Source: RUG721 sp040307385 (GTDB taxonomy: Bacteria; Actinomycetota; Coriobacteriia; Coriobacteriales; Atopobiaceae). From it: DNA of 64,000 nucleotides. The position numbers were made by a program, and so were the translations under genes. Shown here piece after piece: positions 34,392 to 43,247 of the stretch (the stretch's first letter is position 1; every line of letters begins with the position of its first letter). The stretch covers positions 1 through 64,000 of the forward strand of contig JAWRJQ010000099.1 of NCBI GenBank assembly GCA_040307385.1, given 5' to 3'. The notes beneath the pieces are model-generated. The model searched no databases. It was not told the origin of the DNA and saw only the letters and a list, made by a program, of their open reading frames with translations.

Positions 34392-35042
34392 TCACCGATC
34401 CTTCCCCGCAGGCGGCGTCAACCTGCCTGCGTCCATGTGGCAGCTCCGGGTGCAGACGGAATCGAGGAAGTCCTTGTCGTGGCTCGACACCACAACGCAG
34501 GCGCCGCGCTGCCGCTCCTGCGCGATGATGTCGATGAGCTCCACCACTCCCGAGTCATCGAGGCCGCTCGTAGGCTCGTCGAGGATGAGCAGTTGGGGCT
34601 TCTCCATGAGGGCCATGGCGATGCCGAGGCGCTGCCTCATGCCGAGGGAGTACGTCCGGCACCGCTTGCGGTTGTCGGGGTCGAGGCCCACGCGCCGTAT
34701 GGCCTCGCGGAGGTCGTCCGTGGTGGCGATGCCCTTGACCATGGCCAACAGCTCCAGGTTATCGATGCCGGAGTAGTTGTTGAGGATGGCGGGGGTTTCT
34801 ATGAGGATGCCCGCGCTCGGAGGGAACGAGATGTCCTTCCAGAGGGTTGCACCGTCGATGGCAACCTCGCCCGAGGTCGGCCTGACCAGCCCGCACATCA
34901 CCCTCATGAGCATGGTCTTGCCCGATCCGTTGCGCCCCTCAAGCCCCACGACCTCGCCCAGCTCGCACGAGAGGCTGACGTTGTCGAGGATGGTTTCTCC
35001 TCGGATCTGCTTGGATATCTGGCAGACGTCAAGATAGCTCAT
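34392..35042 (-). CDS. ABC transporter ATPase of the three-permease cassette
   Basis: A 216-residue ATP-binding protein. Walker A GRNGSGKT at 36-43, signature variant YSLGMRQR near 131-138, Walker B LLILDEPTSGLD around Asp155-Glu156, and H-loop SSHD. It belongs to the drug/bacteriocin exporter (BcrA/CcmA-like) class. The ATG at 35042 overlaps the upstream permease stop, so the earlier in-frame start is rejected. It should power the permeases encoded at 35039-37697. Confidence 0.92.
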   Translation of the reverse strand: MSYLDVCQISKQIRGETILDNVSLSCELGEVVGLEGRNGSGKTMLMRVMCGLVRPTSGEVAIDGATLWKDISFPPSAGILIETPAILNNYSGIDNLELLAMVKGIATTDDLREAIRRVGLDPDNRKRCRTYSLGMRQRLGIAMALMEKPQLLILDEPTSGLDDSGVVELIDIIAQERQRGACVVVSSHDKDFLDSVCTRSCHMDAGRLTPPAGKDR

Positions 35043-35938
35043 ATCCGATCCTTCCTCAGCACGTCCCGCGTGGAGACGATCATTCCTCCTGCGATAACCG
35101 CAGCGAGCGAGACGATCCCGGATAGCGCCGCGGATACCCACAGCTGTATGCCCGGCGCATAGGTGCCGAATTCGGTCTGAACCGGTCCTTGGACCACGAA
35201 CTCCGCGCTGCGCGAGGCCATCATGAGATTGCCCATGAGAAGCGGGCTCATCGCAAAGAGCGATGCGCAGATCGAGGCTGCAATCAGGGCAAATGCAATG
35301 TTGCGGTCAAGTGCGGCCGAGAGTGCGCACTGCGCGAGGGCCAAGGCGCATGATGCGATGAGCGTGGAGATGCAGACGGGCAGGCCGCTGCGCACCGCGC
35401 CATGCGTGAGCGTCTCGTGCGTGAAATCGCACAGCGAGGGCAGCCAGGTCGAGGTTTCGAATGTCAGCTCGCCGCCCAGGGCGAGCGTCGCGGCAAGGCA
35501 TACGGCGGCAACGCTCGCCCAGTAGGCGAGCACGCTTATCAGAGCCGACAAGAAGATGCCCTCCCAACAGGCACGGCGGCTGCCGCTGGCAACCATCACG
35601 CCCTGCAGCTCCTGGCTGTCGGGGTATACCGCCGAGACGAGGTAGACCGCAACGAGCATGAGCGCCAGCCAGCCGAAGGGAATCTTCAGCTGCTGCATCA
35701 CCGTGAGCACATCTGGATTTGGCGGGGGCTGCGGCATGCCGGTAAGAACCGCACAGACGAGATCGCCCAGTTTCGGAGCGCGCGCAGCCTCGCTCACAAG
35801 GAGCTTCAGCCACAGGCCGACGCATTCGCCCAAGGCGATGAGCGCACCCAAGGCGCAGCAGGCGCGACGTTCGAACCTCGAGGCACGCAAGGTTCGTTTC
35901 AAGACGCGCAGGGCAGCGTGCACGCCGCCCACCATCAT
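35039..35938 (-). CDS. ABC-2-like membrane subunit 3
   Basis: A 299-residue protein with about six hydrophobic segments (for example IPFGWLALMLVAVYLVSAV and LPVCISTLIASCALALAQ) and no nucleotide-binding motif. Starts with an ATGA overlap after the previous permease gene and ends overlapping the ATPase start. It has only faint sequence resemblance to the two other membrane proteins; all three share Arg-rich cytoplasmic loops with an SGSR/SRKR motif before the fourth helix. An exporter channel role is inferred from the neighbours. Confidence 0.75.
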   Translation of the reverse strand: MMVGGVHAALRVLKRTLRASRFERRACCALGALIALGECVGLWLKLLVSEAARAPKLGDLVCAVLTGMPQPPPNPDVLTVMQQLKIPFGWLALMLVAVYLVSAVYPDSQELQGVMVASGSRRACWEGIFLSALISVLAYWASVAAVCLAATLALGGELTFETSTWLPSLCDFTHETLTHGAVRSGLPVCISTLIASCALALAQCALSAALDRNIAFALIAASICASLFAMSPLLMGNLMMASRSAEFVVQGPVQTEFGTYAPGIQLWVSAALSGIVSLAAVIAGGMIVSTRDVLRKDRI

Positions 35939-36753
35939 CGTCTCCCTCCTATGCCTATGTCGATGCGCGATGCTAGCGCCAGACCGCCCAAAAAGGCTGC
36001 TATACCTGCGAGAACGAAGAGCGCAAGACCTGCTTCCGGTCTAAGCAGCCCGTCTGCAAAGATGCTGCTGCGGGATGCGAGGAGATGGGCGAGGGGCATC
36101 GAGGAGTCCTTGACGAACCATGCGGTGGCCAGGTGCGTCACCGATACGATGAACGCAGGAACAGCGCCGATTGCCAAGGAGAGGGCGAGCTGCACCAAAG
36201 ATAAAGCGATAAGCCCCACGAAAAAGATTCCCGCAAAGCCCATGATGTGCGTCCAGGGGTAGTGCATGGGCGCGGTGGGGTCTCCTCCCCAAAGAGAATA
36301 GGCAGCGCACTCGGACCCAAGGCTCACATGCCCGCCCAGTGCAAATGTCCACAAAAGCGTGCCGATAAGGAGCGCCGCGCAGTCTATGGTAACGGTGAGC
36401 GTGCATACGAGAGCCTCGGCTCCCCACCAACGCGCCCTGCTCCCCGAGAGGGCGATGAGAGCGGTGTCGAACGAGCCTTGTCCACCGTGCACGGGCGCGC
36501 GGGTCGAGACGAGAACGCATAGGATGATGACGCTCCAAATGCTGATCAGGTCTATGTCGTTGCCCAAGGGGCCGAAGAGCACATCTCCGCCTGCAAAGGC
36601 GGTGCCGGACAGGCGGCGCAGGGCAAGCCCGCTTTTGAGCCCCACGGCATCGGAACCCGAGATGGCAAGGATCAGCCCCCAGCACGTCCAGCGGCGCGAG
36701 CACCGTGCACGCCACAGCGATACTGTCGTCCCGAAAAACGCGCTGCGGCTCAT
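35935..36753 (-). CDS. ABC-2-like membrane subunit 2
   Basis: A 272-residue protein with about six membrane segments. After an Arg-rich start come SIWSVIILCVLVSTRAP and the cytoplasmic SGSRARWW motif, then four more helices. The ATG at 36753 overlaps the upstream stop (ATGA), as does the end with the following gene, so translation of the whole cassette is coupled. No substrate can be inferred. Confidence 0.75.
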   Translation of the reverse strand: MSRSAFFGTTVSLWRARCSRRWTCWGLILAISGSDAVGLKSGLALRRLSGTAFAGGDVLFGPLGNDIDLISIWSVIILCVLVSTRAPVHGGQGSFDTALIALSGSRARWWGAEALVCTLTVTIDCAALLIGTLLWTFALGGHVSLGSECAAYSLWGGDPTAPMHYPWTHIMGFAGIFFVGLIALSLVQLALSLAIGAVPAFIVSVTHLATAWFVKDSSMPLAHLLASRSSIFADGLLRPEAGLALFVLAGIAAFLGGLALASRIDIGIGGRR

Positions 36754-37697
36754 AGCAGGTCTTCCCTGCGGCGTAAGCGCGGTACGATGATCGATGCTAG
36801 AGCAAGCAGCACGAGCACGATGATGAGCCACTCGGTTCCGCCGCGTCCCGTGCTGGGGGAGAGAACCTGGAAGAGGTTGAGCGAGAGCGGGTCCCAGCCA
36901 AGGATGTTAAGCGCGCTTTGATTGCGCCCCACCACCCCTGCGATTGCCGACCTTACCTGTGCGCTTATGAATGCGAGCAGATAGAGGACAACATATGATC
37001 CTATGATGGCCTCTGCCGGCCGCCTGATGAAGAGCGTGAAAACGAGAACCGTGGTTGCCCAGAGGCCGGCGATGATACTCGCTATGACCGACCATACCAA
37101 GCAGAACACGAAGGGATGCTGGTAGAAGAGGGAGGATAGGGGGGCATCTTGAAAGATGCCAATGTATCCTTGGTCACTTGCCCAAACCGGTGCAGCTGGG
37201 GCAAAGCAGGCGCAGATAATGAGGTTGAGCAGGTAGGGCACGAGAACCACGAGTGCGCCGGAGATGAATGCCGCCGTTGCCTTCGCGCGATAGCAGCGTT
37301 TTCTGCTCGTGCGCAGAGCCTCCTGCTGAAGTACGCCCCGCCGCCTCTCAACGCCCCAAGACCATGCATAGGGAGCGGCCACCAGCAGCGGCCAGGTGAG
37401 CGTGAATACGCCGAAAAAGATTCCGTAGTTGTAGACCGGCATCCAGAGCGCGAAGCAACCCAAACTTGAATAGCTCCTATTTAAGGAAAGCGAAAGCTGC
37501 AGGGTGTTCCGAAAGATCGTATAGCAATAGGCGGCCGAGCCAATCGCTAGCGCACAGCCGACGGCGAGGGGCAGCCAGAACCACGGGTTCGCGCCGAGCG
37601 CCTTTCTCAGTTCGGCGCGGACGATGCCGGGAATCCGCGACGGACGCGATGCGCGGGGCTTATCCGACCCTTGTGTGCTGCTGAGCTGCATGGGCAT
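36750..37697 (-). CDS. ABC-2-like membrane subunit 1
   Basis: First gene of the cassette, about 315 residues. The N-terminus is cytoplasmic and basic (RPSRIPGIVRAELRKALG, the usual start of ABC-2 permeases), followed by six membrane segments. The first of three paralogous-looking membrane subunits. ATGs at 37697 and 37691 are both possible; no strong ribosome site separates them. The promoter must lie in 37698-37988. Confidence 0.75.
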   Translation of the reverse strand: MPMQLSSTQGSDKPRASRPSRIPGIVRAELRKALGANPWFWLPLAVGCALAIGSAAYCYTIFRNTLQLSLSLNRSYSSLGCFALWMPVYNYGIFFGVFTLTWPLLVAAPYAWSWGVERRRGVLQQEALRTSRKRCYRAKATAAFISGALVVLVPYLLNLIICACFAPAAPVWASDQGYIGIFQDAPLSSLFYQHPFVFCLVWSVIASIIAGLWATTVLVFTLFIRRPAEAIIGSYVVLYLLAFISAQVRSAIAGVVGRNQSALNILGWDPLSLNLFQVLSPSTGRGGTEWLIIVLVLLALASIIVPRLRRREDLL

Positions 37698-37988
37698 CAC
37701 TCTTCATTCAAGCATATACGCCGTCGGAAGCGCATAAACGATGATTCTCTCCTCATTTCAGGCCTCAGTTCTGCTGCGATTAAGCGTGTTAAGTGTACCC
37801 AACAGAGTAGCCCGCTCCTTGATATCGATACGGCGCAGAGCGGCATTCTCGCTATAAAAGGTAGGAAATGCCAGATGAACGGGGACGCACCGCACCCCCA
37901 CAGTCCTGCCCTCCGCACGCGAACTATCCGCTGAGCGCTTCCGTGGCCTATACTGAGACAAGCACGTACGCACAGCAGCGGAGGTCAG
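37698..37988. promoter_or_regulatory. Divergent region between the ABC cassette and dnaX
   Basis: No gene seen. TATACT at 37949-37954 is a good -10 for dnaX, without a clear -35. The left half is AT-richer and should carry the promoter of the reverse cassette, but no exact boxes are convincing. Confidence 0.4.
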
Positions 37989-40085
37989 ATGGAATCCCTG
38001 TACAACAAGTATCGTCCTACCACGTTCGATGAGGTCGTGGGCCAGCATCATGTGGTCGAGACGATCGAGCGCGCCGTGCGCGAGCAGCGCGTGAGCCACG
38101 CGTACCTGTTCTGCGGACCGCGCGGCACCGGCAAGACCACCATGGCGCGCCTGCTTGCCAAGGCGCTGCTCTGCCAGCAGGGGCGCGGCGAGCTGCCCGA
38201 CGGCACCTGCGAAGACTGCAGGCTCATCGCGGCAGGCAACCATCCCGACGTGCTCGAGATCGACGCTGCCTCCAACACGGGCGTCGATAACGTGCGCGAC
38301 CAGATCATCTCGCGCGCCAGCTATGCTCCCGTGCGCGGCGATTACAAGGTCTACATCATCGATGAGGTCCACATGCTCACCCCGGCAGCGTTCAACGCGC
38401 TGCTCAAGACCCTCGAGGAGCCGCCCGAGCACGTGGTCTTCGTCATGTGCACCACCGACCCGCAGAAGATTCTGGGCACGGTGCTTTCGCGCGTGCAGCG
38501 GTTCGACTTCCACGCCATATCCAACAACGACCTGCAGGCGTATCTCGTGGAGCTGTGCGCGCAGGAGGAGATTTCCTACGAGCCCGCCGCGCTCGAGCTC
38601 ATCGCCCGCAGCGCACGTGGCGGCATGCGCGATGCGCTCAAAACGCTCGAGCAGCTCGCGCTCTATACCAGCAAGAACGTGACGCTTGATGCTGCGCGCG
38701 ATATGCTGGGCGAGACGGACGCGCGCACGCTGGCGCTGGTTTCCCAGGCGCTCGCCGCCCGCGACATCCCCAAGCTTTTCTCGCAAGTCGCCAGCCTCGT
38801 CGAGGGCGGACGCGACCTGCTGCGCTTTACCAACGATCTTGCGGCGCACCTGCGCGATGTGTATGTTGCGGCGGTAGCGGGCTCGGGCAAGGACGTGCTG
38901 TCTGCGGCGGACGACCCGGCTGAGCTTGCTGCGGAGGCGGCGGCGTTCGAAGACGCCGACCGGGTGGCGCGCGCCCTCGGGGTGCTCGCCGATGCAGCGG
39001 GCGAGATGCGCCACACCACCAACCAGCGCCTTGTTCTGGAGGTTGCCCTCACGCGCATCGCACGCCCCAAGAGCGACCTCACGCTGGACGCCCTTGCCGA
39101 GCGCGTGGCGGCTCTCGAGCGGAGCGTACGCGCCCTTGCATCGCATGCCGGTGCTGCGGCCGCTCATCGTGCGGGCTCTGCGGCGGAGCCTGCCTCAGCG
39201 CCTGCTGCGCCGGTTGCGCCCGAGCCGGCTGCGCCTGCTGCGTCCGCCATGCCTGCCGCGCCCGCAGCGCCCGCAGCGCCGTCGGCCCCGGTTCCGGTGC
39301 CCGCGCCCGAACCCGAGCCGGTTGCCACGCCCGCGCCGAGCCCTGCTCCCGCGCCCGAGCCTGCCCCAATCGCCCCATCCGAGGTCGGCTCGAACAGCGC
39401 CGACCTCCAGCGCAGGTGGCGGCAGACGGTCGAGAAGGTCCGCGCCAGCAGCGCCGCCAAGGGATCCTTGCTCGCCAACGCCGTTCTCGAGTCCGACGAT
39501 GGCAGCTCCCTCTCGATCGCCTTCCCTGCAGGCTCGCGCTTCGCCATGCAGATGCTCGTGCGCGAGGACGTGCGTTCGCTGCTCAACGCCGTCATCACCG
39601 AGGTGTTCGGCCCGCGCACCTTCACCTGCCACGAATCCGCCGACGTGGTGCCCGTGCCGCGGGAGGTCGAGCCCGTTGCCGCCCCTGTTCCTGCGCCGCA
39701 GCCCATGCCTGCTCCCGTTCCGCCGCCCTCCCCTGAGCCGTCGTACGAGGAGGTTCCCGCCTCGGCGTACGGAGATGCTGCGGAGGATCGCGAGTCCCCG
39801 CCGTGGGAAGACGACGCGCCCGCGCCGAACCCTGCTCCCGCGCCTGAACCTGCGCCCGAGCAGCCCGCTGCCACCGTTCGCAACGAGGTGGATTACGCTA
39901 CGCCCAGCGAGCTCGCCAACCTCGCCGCCATGCTCGAAGACGCATTCGGGCACGGCGTGAACATAACCATGGAGGATGCCGGCACCGATGATATAGATGC
40001 TGTCGAGTCCGGAGATGACGACGGATTCGACGACTACGACAAGTACGATGGTGAGGGCAGCGCCTCCGACGAAGAGGATAGCTGA
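37989..40085 (+). CDS. dnaX: DNA polymerase III subunits gamma/tau
   Basis: A 698-residue clamp-loader ATPase. Walker A GPRGTGKT near residues 43-50, Walker B DEVHML, sensor TTDPQKI and SRVQRF arginine finger are all present in the N-terminal 230 residues; domain III ends about 370. A long Pro/Ala/Glu linker (about 390-480 and again 560-650) and an acidic C-terminus follow. I see no A AAA AAG slippery site, so a shorter gamma form by frameshifting is not supported. GGAGGTCAG precedes the ATG. It heads the dnaX-ybaB-recR operon. Confidence 0.97.
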   Translation: MESLYNKYRPTTFDEVVGQHHVVETIERAVREQRVSHAYLFCGPRGTGKTTMARLLAKALLCQQGRGELPDGTCEDCRLIAAGNHPDVLEIDAASNTGVDNVRDQIISRASYAPVRGDYKVYIIDEVHMLTPAAFNALLKTLEEPPEHVVFVMCTTDPQKILGTVLSRVQRFDFHAISNNDLQAYLVELCAQEEISYEPAALELIARSARGGMRDALKTLEQLALYTSKNVTLDAARDMLGETDARTLALVSQALAARDIPKLFSQVASLVEGGRDLLRFTNDLAAHLRDVYVAAVAGSGKDVLSAADDPAELAAEAAAFEDADRVARALGVLADAAGEMRHTTNQRLVLEVALTRIARPKSDLTLDALAERVAALERSVRALASHAGAAAAHRAGSAAEPASAPAAPVAPEPAAPAASAMPAAPAAPAAPSAPVPVPAPEPEPVATPAPSPAPAPEPAPIAPSEVGSNSADLQRRWRQTVEKVRASSAAKGSLLANAVLESDDGSSLSIAFPAGSRFAMQMLVREDVRSLLNAVITEVFGPRTFTCHESADVVPVPREVEPVAAPVPAPQPMPAPVPPPSPEPSYEEVPASAYGDAAEDRESPPWEDDAPAPNPAPAPEPAPEQPAATVRNEVDYATPSELANLAAMLEDAFGHGVNITMEDAGTDDIDAVESGDDDGFDDYDKYDGEGSASDEEDS

Positions 40086-40099
40086 GAGAGGGGAAACGC

Positions 40100-40438
40100 A
40101 TGGCGTACGGACGTCCCAATATGGGCGGCATGAACCAGAAGCAGATGATGAAGCAAGCCCGCCAGCTGCAGGAGCAGATGATGGCGGCGCAGGCCAAGCT
40201 CGTGGAGACGGAGTTCAACGCGTCTACGGGAGGCGGCGCCGTCAAGGTTGTGGTCACGGGCGATCTGCGCGTGAAATCGCTTGCCATCGATCCCGAGGCG
40301 TTCGATCCCGAGGACATCGAGATGCTCGAAGACATGGTTATCGCTGCGGTCAACGATGCCATCGAGTCTGCCGAGGCCGCATCGAGCCAGTCGATGAGCG
40401 CGCTCACCGGAGGCCTCAACATCCCGGGGCTGTTCTAA
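40100..40438 (+). CDS. ybaB: YbaB/EbfC family nucleoid-associated protein
   Basis: A 112-residue DNA-binding protein with the family core MMKQARQLQEQMMAAQAKL and the hydrophobic KVVVTGDLRVKSLAIDPE, ending in a Leu/Gly tail. It binds DNA as a dimer and is nearly always encoded between dnaX and recR, as here (14 bases after dnaX, one base before recR). AGAGGGGAAACGC precedes the ATG. Confidence 0.96.
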   Translation: MAYGRPNMGGMNQKQMMKQARQLQEQMMAAQAKLVETEFNASTGGGAVKVVVTGDLRVKSLAIDPEAFDPEDIEMLEDMVIAAVNDAIESAEAASSQSMSALTGGLNIPGLF

Positions 40439-40439
40439 G

Positions 40440-41048
40440 GTGGGCGGAGCCGGCGGCGACAATCGTGCGCTGCAGCGCCTGCTCGACGAGCTGGGTCGCC
40501 TGCCCAGTATAGGCCCCAAAACGGCTCAACGCATCGCCTTCCATCTGCTCTCGACCGAGAAGGAGGAGGCGCGACGCCTTGCCCAGGCCATCGCCGACGT
40601 GACCGATCAGGTGCACTTCTGCCCCGTCTGCTTCAACTACGCAACGGGCGACACGTGCTCCATCTGCGCCGACGCAACGCGCGACCGCTCCACCATCTGC
40701 GTGGTGGCCGAGCCGCGCGACGTGACGGCTATCGAGCGCGCCGATACGTACCATGGCCTCTATCATGTGCTGGGCGGCATCATCTCGCCCATGGATAAGA
40801 TCGGCCCCGAGCAGCTCCATATACGCGAGCTGCTCGCTCGCCTTTCGTCCGACGAGGTGGAGGAGGTCATCATCGCCACCAACCCCAACGTCGAGGGCGA
40901 GGCAACGGCGACGTACCTTGCGCGCACCATCCGCCCGCTGGGTATCCGCACATCGCGCTTCGCCATCGGCCTGCCGGTGGGGAGCGAAGTCGAGTATGCT
41001 GACGAGATCACGCTCGCCCGCGCCATCGAAGGGCGCAGCGAGTTCTAG
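40440..41048 (+). CDS. recR: Recombination protein RecR
   Basis: A 202-residue recombination mediator. Residues about 17-33 form the helix-hairpin-helix (LDELGRLPSIGPKTAQR), Cys61, Cys64, Cys73 and Cys76 the zinc finger, and AEPRDVTAIE to NPNVEGEATATYLAR the Toprim domain. RecR acts with RecF/RecO to load RecA at gaps. It starts at a GTG one base after ybaB stops, so it is translationally coupled; no separate ribosome site is strong. Confidence 0.96.
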   Translation: MGGAGGDNRALQRLLDELGRLPSIGPKTAQRIAFHLLSTEKEEARRLAQAIADVTDQVHFCPVCFNYATGDTCSICADATRDRSTICVVAEPRDVTAIERADTYHGLYHVLGGIISPMDKIGPEQLHIRELLARLSSDEVEEVIIATNPNVEGEATATYLARTIRPLGIRTSRFAIGLPVGSEVEYADEITLARAIEGRSEF

Positions 41049-41067
41049 GCCGGGTAAGGAGGCAGCC

Positions 41068-41748
41068 ATGGCATCCCATTTCAAGCGGAGCTATACGGAT
41101 GAACGTGACTTCGAGACAAAGGCGAGCCCTATGGCCACTGATGATATTACCAAGCTGCATTCGGGCGAGGGTGCGCGCAAGTTTGCCGCGCGACCCAAGC
41201 AGAGGCGGGAGGAATCCAAGCCCGCTCGTGCGGCTCTCATCGGAGTTGCTGCAGCCGCCTTGCTCGTGATCGCGGCGGCATTCTTCATCCTGCGCGGCAT
41301 TCTCGGCCAGCCGGTCGCCAACGTGGATGATGCTGAGTCCGGCTCGAACGATGCCCCTCAGCAGGTTGAGGTGAGCGTTGATGCGCAGACGGGTGCGGTT
41401 GAGGCGGGTACCATCGACTACCTGGGCGAGACGATTTCGATGGAGGTCGTCGAGGGTCATGCTGCGGTTATGGCAACCGACGAGGCGGGCAACCAGCGCA
41501 CCCTCTTCGTGCTTCCGGGCACGCCGACCACCATGCTTTTCTTCAATGGAACCCTGCTCGTTCCCGAGAACCTTTCCGACGGCTGGGATGTTATGGCCTA
41601 TGTATTGGATGGCGAGGCACAGCCCGGTCCCATTGTGGAAGATGGCGAGCCCGTTCATGGCGAGGGGGAGATCGTCGAGGCGTATCTTGACGGGGCGGAG
41701 CTTGTGGTGACCGACTCCACGGGCGCCACGGTGCGGCTCGCTCTGTAA
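41068..41748 (+). CDS. Single-pass membrane protein after recR
   Basis: A 226-residue protein from ATG 41068 behind AAGGAGGCAGCC. The N-terminal 57 residues are charged and cytoplasmic (KQRREESKPARAA), a single helix follows (ALIGVAAAALLVIAAAFFIL, about 53-75), and the outside part is acidic with two likely beta-rich repeats (GTIDYLGETISMEVVEGHAAV). The family is not recognised. It appears to be the last gene of the dnaX operon, ending 75 bases before tRNA-Asp. Confidence 0.65.
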   Translation: MASHFKRSYTDERDFETKASPMATDDITKLHSGEGARKFAARPKQRREESKPARAALIGVAAAALLVIAAAFFILRGILGQPVANVDDAESGSNDAPQQVEVSVDAQTGAVEAGTIDYLGETISMEVVEGHAAVMATDEAGNQRTLFVLPGTPTTMLFFNGTLLVPENLSDGWDVMAYVLDGEAQPGPIVEDGEPVHGEGEIVEAYLDGAELVVTDSTGATVRLAL

Positions 41749-41822
41749 AAAATGCAGGCGTCCCGCGATTTGCTCTTTACAGCCTGTGCTTTTTTCGCTA
41801 AAGTATCCTATGCACTTGTTAC

Positions 41823-41899
<77 letters not shown>

Positions 41900-41909
41900 G
41901 ATATTCCGA

Positions 41910-41937
41910 GGTCAGCCCTGTGCGGCTGGCCTTTTTT
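41910..41937 (+). terminator. Rho-independent terminator after tRNA-Asp
   Basis: GGTCAGCC (41910-41917) pairs with GGCTGGCC (41924-41931), one G-T pair, around CTGTGC, followed by six T. Confidence 0.92.
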
Positions 41938-42001
41938 GTTTCTCTTTCGCAGTTCCCGATGGGGGTTGTTCCCCGGTTGGAGCAAGGCTGCGGCATGCCG
42001 C

Positions 42002-42162
42002 GTACCAAAAATGTCTCTAATGCTGCACGGTTTCGGGCATCGGGTACGTATCGCGGCGAACGGATGCATATTTTTTGAGGTGTATGCCGTATTTCTGCAT
42101 ATAAATGCGTCCATGGAGGGCGTCGGATCGAAACCGTGCAGCATTAGAGACATTTTGTGTTC
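42002..42162. repeat. Palindromic element, copy B (downstream of tRNA-Asp)
   Basis: A 28-base core at 42008-42035 is exactly inverted at 42129-42156; near-matches extend it by a few bases each side. The ends match those of copy A at 21683-21839 (shared AATGTCT..TAATGCTGCACGGTTTCG). The roughly 90-base centre differs but keeps an AT-rich block with GCATAT words. Like copy A it begins about 100 bases past a tRNA terminator. No coding potential. Confidence 0.85.
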
Positions 42163-42283
42163 TAAGCATCGCTGCAGCAAACAGGCTGCTGGGGACCGCA
42201 GCCCCGCAGGGGGAGTGTTCCCGCGTGGAACATATAAAACCCGCTTACTTATGTTAGGATGATAGCGTCTACGAGGTGAAACG

Positions 42284-42355
42284 ATGGCTCTGCTCCGAGC
42301 TTCGCCCGTAGATTCGCGCCTTCCCCACTCTGCTTCCGAAGGCCCTCATCGATAG
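42284..42355 (+). CDS. Possible 23-residue leader peptide
   Basis: ATG 42284 follows CGAGGTGAAACG and opens a 23-codon frame with several Arg, Ser and His codons, ending 54 bases before the ATPase gene. It could couple translation to expression of the transporter operon. There is no clear pairing or amino-acid run that would identify an attenuator, so it may be fortuitous. Confidence 0.3.
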   Translation: MALLRASPVDSRLPHSASEGPHR

Positions 42356-42409
42356 CTCTGCAATCACGTGCTGTCTGCGGCGCCTTATCGAAACGGAGGT
42401 CCATTCTGT

Positions 42410-43204
42410 ATGGCGCATGTAATTTGCAACGATGTTTCCTTCGCGTACCCCGGATCGGACAGGCTGGTTCTCGGCGGGGTGAACATGGACGTTCCCGAGG
42501 GCGAGTTCGTCTGCATCCTGGGGCAGTCCGGGTGCGGCAAGAGCACGTTTCTGAGGCTCTTGGCCGGTTTGGAAGAGGTTACGAGCGGAGAGCTGCTCCT
42601 TGATGGGCAGAGAGTCTCCGGCGCAGGCCTCGATCGCGGGGTCGTCTTCCAGGATTACGGCCTCTTCCCGTGGATGACAGCGGGCAAGAACATCCTGCTG
42701 GGCCTTCAGCAGAAGAACCCGAAAGGCGACAAGGCGGCGCTCAAGAAGCGCGTCATCGAACTCCTCAATATAGTCGGTCTCGACGGGAGCGTGTACAACC
42801 TGTTTCCCAAAGAGCTCTCGGGCGGCATGAAGCAGCGCTGCGCCATTGCCCGCATGCTCGGCATCGATCCGCCGGTCTTCTTGATGGACGAGCCCTTTGG
42901 TGCGCTGGACGCCATCACGCGCGCGCATCTCCAGGACACGCTCATGGGCGTGTGGCAGCTCGAGGAGAAGAAGACCGCTTTCTTCGTCACCCACGACGTC
43001 GACGAGGCGCTGCTGCTTGCAACCAAGATCTACGTGTTCGGGCAGTCGCCGGCCGGCGTGATCTACTCGTGCGAGGTCCCTCGCGGCGAGCGGGTAACGC
43101 GCGAGGGCATCTTCGCCGACGCCGATCTATTGGAGTTGAGAACCGAGCTCATCCGGCAGATGAACTTGGATGTTACCGGACATATGCAGGCACAGGCCCA
43201 CTAG
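42410..43204 (+). CDS. ABC ATPase of a nitrate/sulfonate-type importer
   Basis: A 264-residue ATPase. Walker A GQSGCGKST at 38-46, signature ELSGGMKQR, Walker B LMDEPFGALD and H-loop VTHDVDEAL. These, with VFQDYGLFPW, are typical of the SsuB/TauB/NrtD group of importer ATPases for sulfonates, nitrate, thiamine precursors and related small organics. ACGGAGGTCC lies about 12 bases before the ATG at 42410. First structural gene of a three-component importer. Confidence 0.93.
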   Translation: MAHVICNDVSFAYPGSDRLVLGGVNMDVPEGEFVCILGQSGCGKSTFLRLLAGLEEVTSGELLLDGQRVSGAGLDRGVVFQDYGLFPWMTAGKNILLGLQQKNPKGDKAALKKRVIELLNIVGLDGSVYNLFPKELSGGMKQRCAIARMLGIDPPVFLMDEPFGALDAITRAHLQDTLMGVWQLEEKKTAFFVTHDVDEALLLATKIYVFGQSPAGVIYSCEVPRGERVTREGIFADADLLELRTELIRQMNLDVTGHMQAQAH

Positions 43205-43247
43205 AGACGCTTCAAGTTCCAACATGCGAGGTAAAGGAGAGAGCGCA

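Larger units (their letters stand above)
41938..42409. other. Non-coding stretch with palindromic repeat and leader-like ORF
   Basis: Between the tRNA-Asp terminator and the transporter operon lie the palindromic element copy B (42002-42162) and a possible 23-residue leader ORF (42284-42355), both listed separately. An AT-rich segment with TATAAA at about 42232 may hold the operon promoter. No other gene is seen. Confidence 0.55.

Noticed and set aside
37989..40085. Programmed frameshift in dnaX making a gamma form
   Set aside because: No A-rich slippery heptamer was seen in the Pro/Ala-rich part of the gene.
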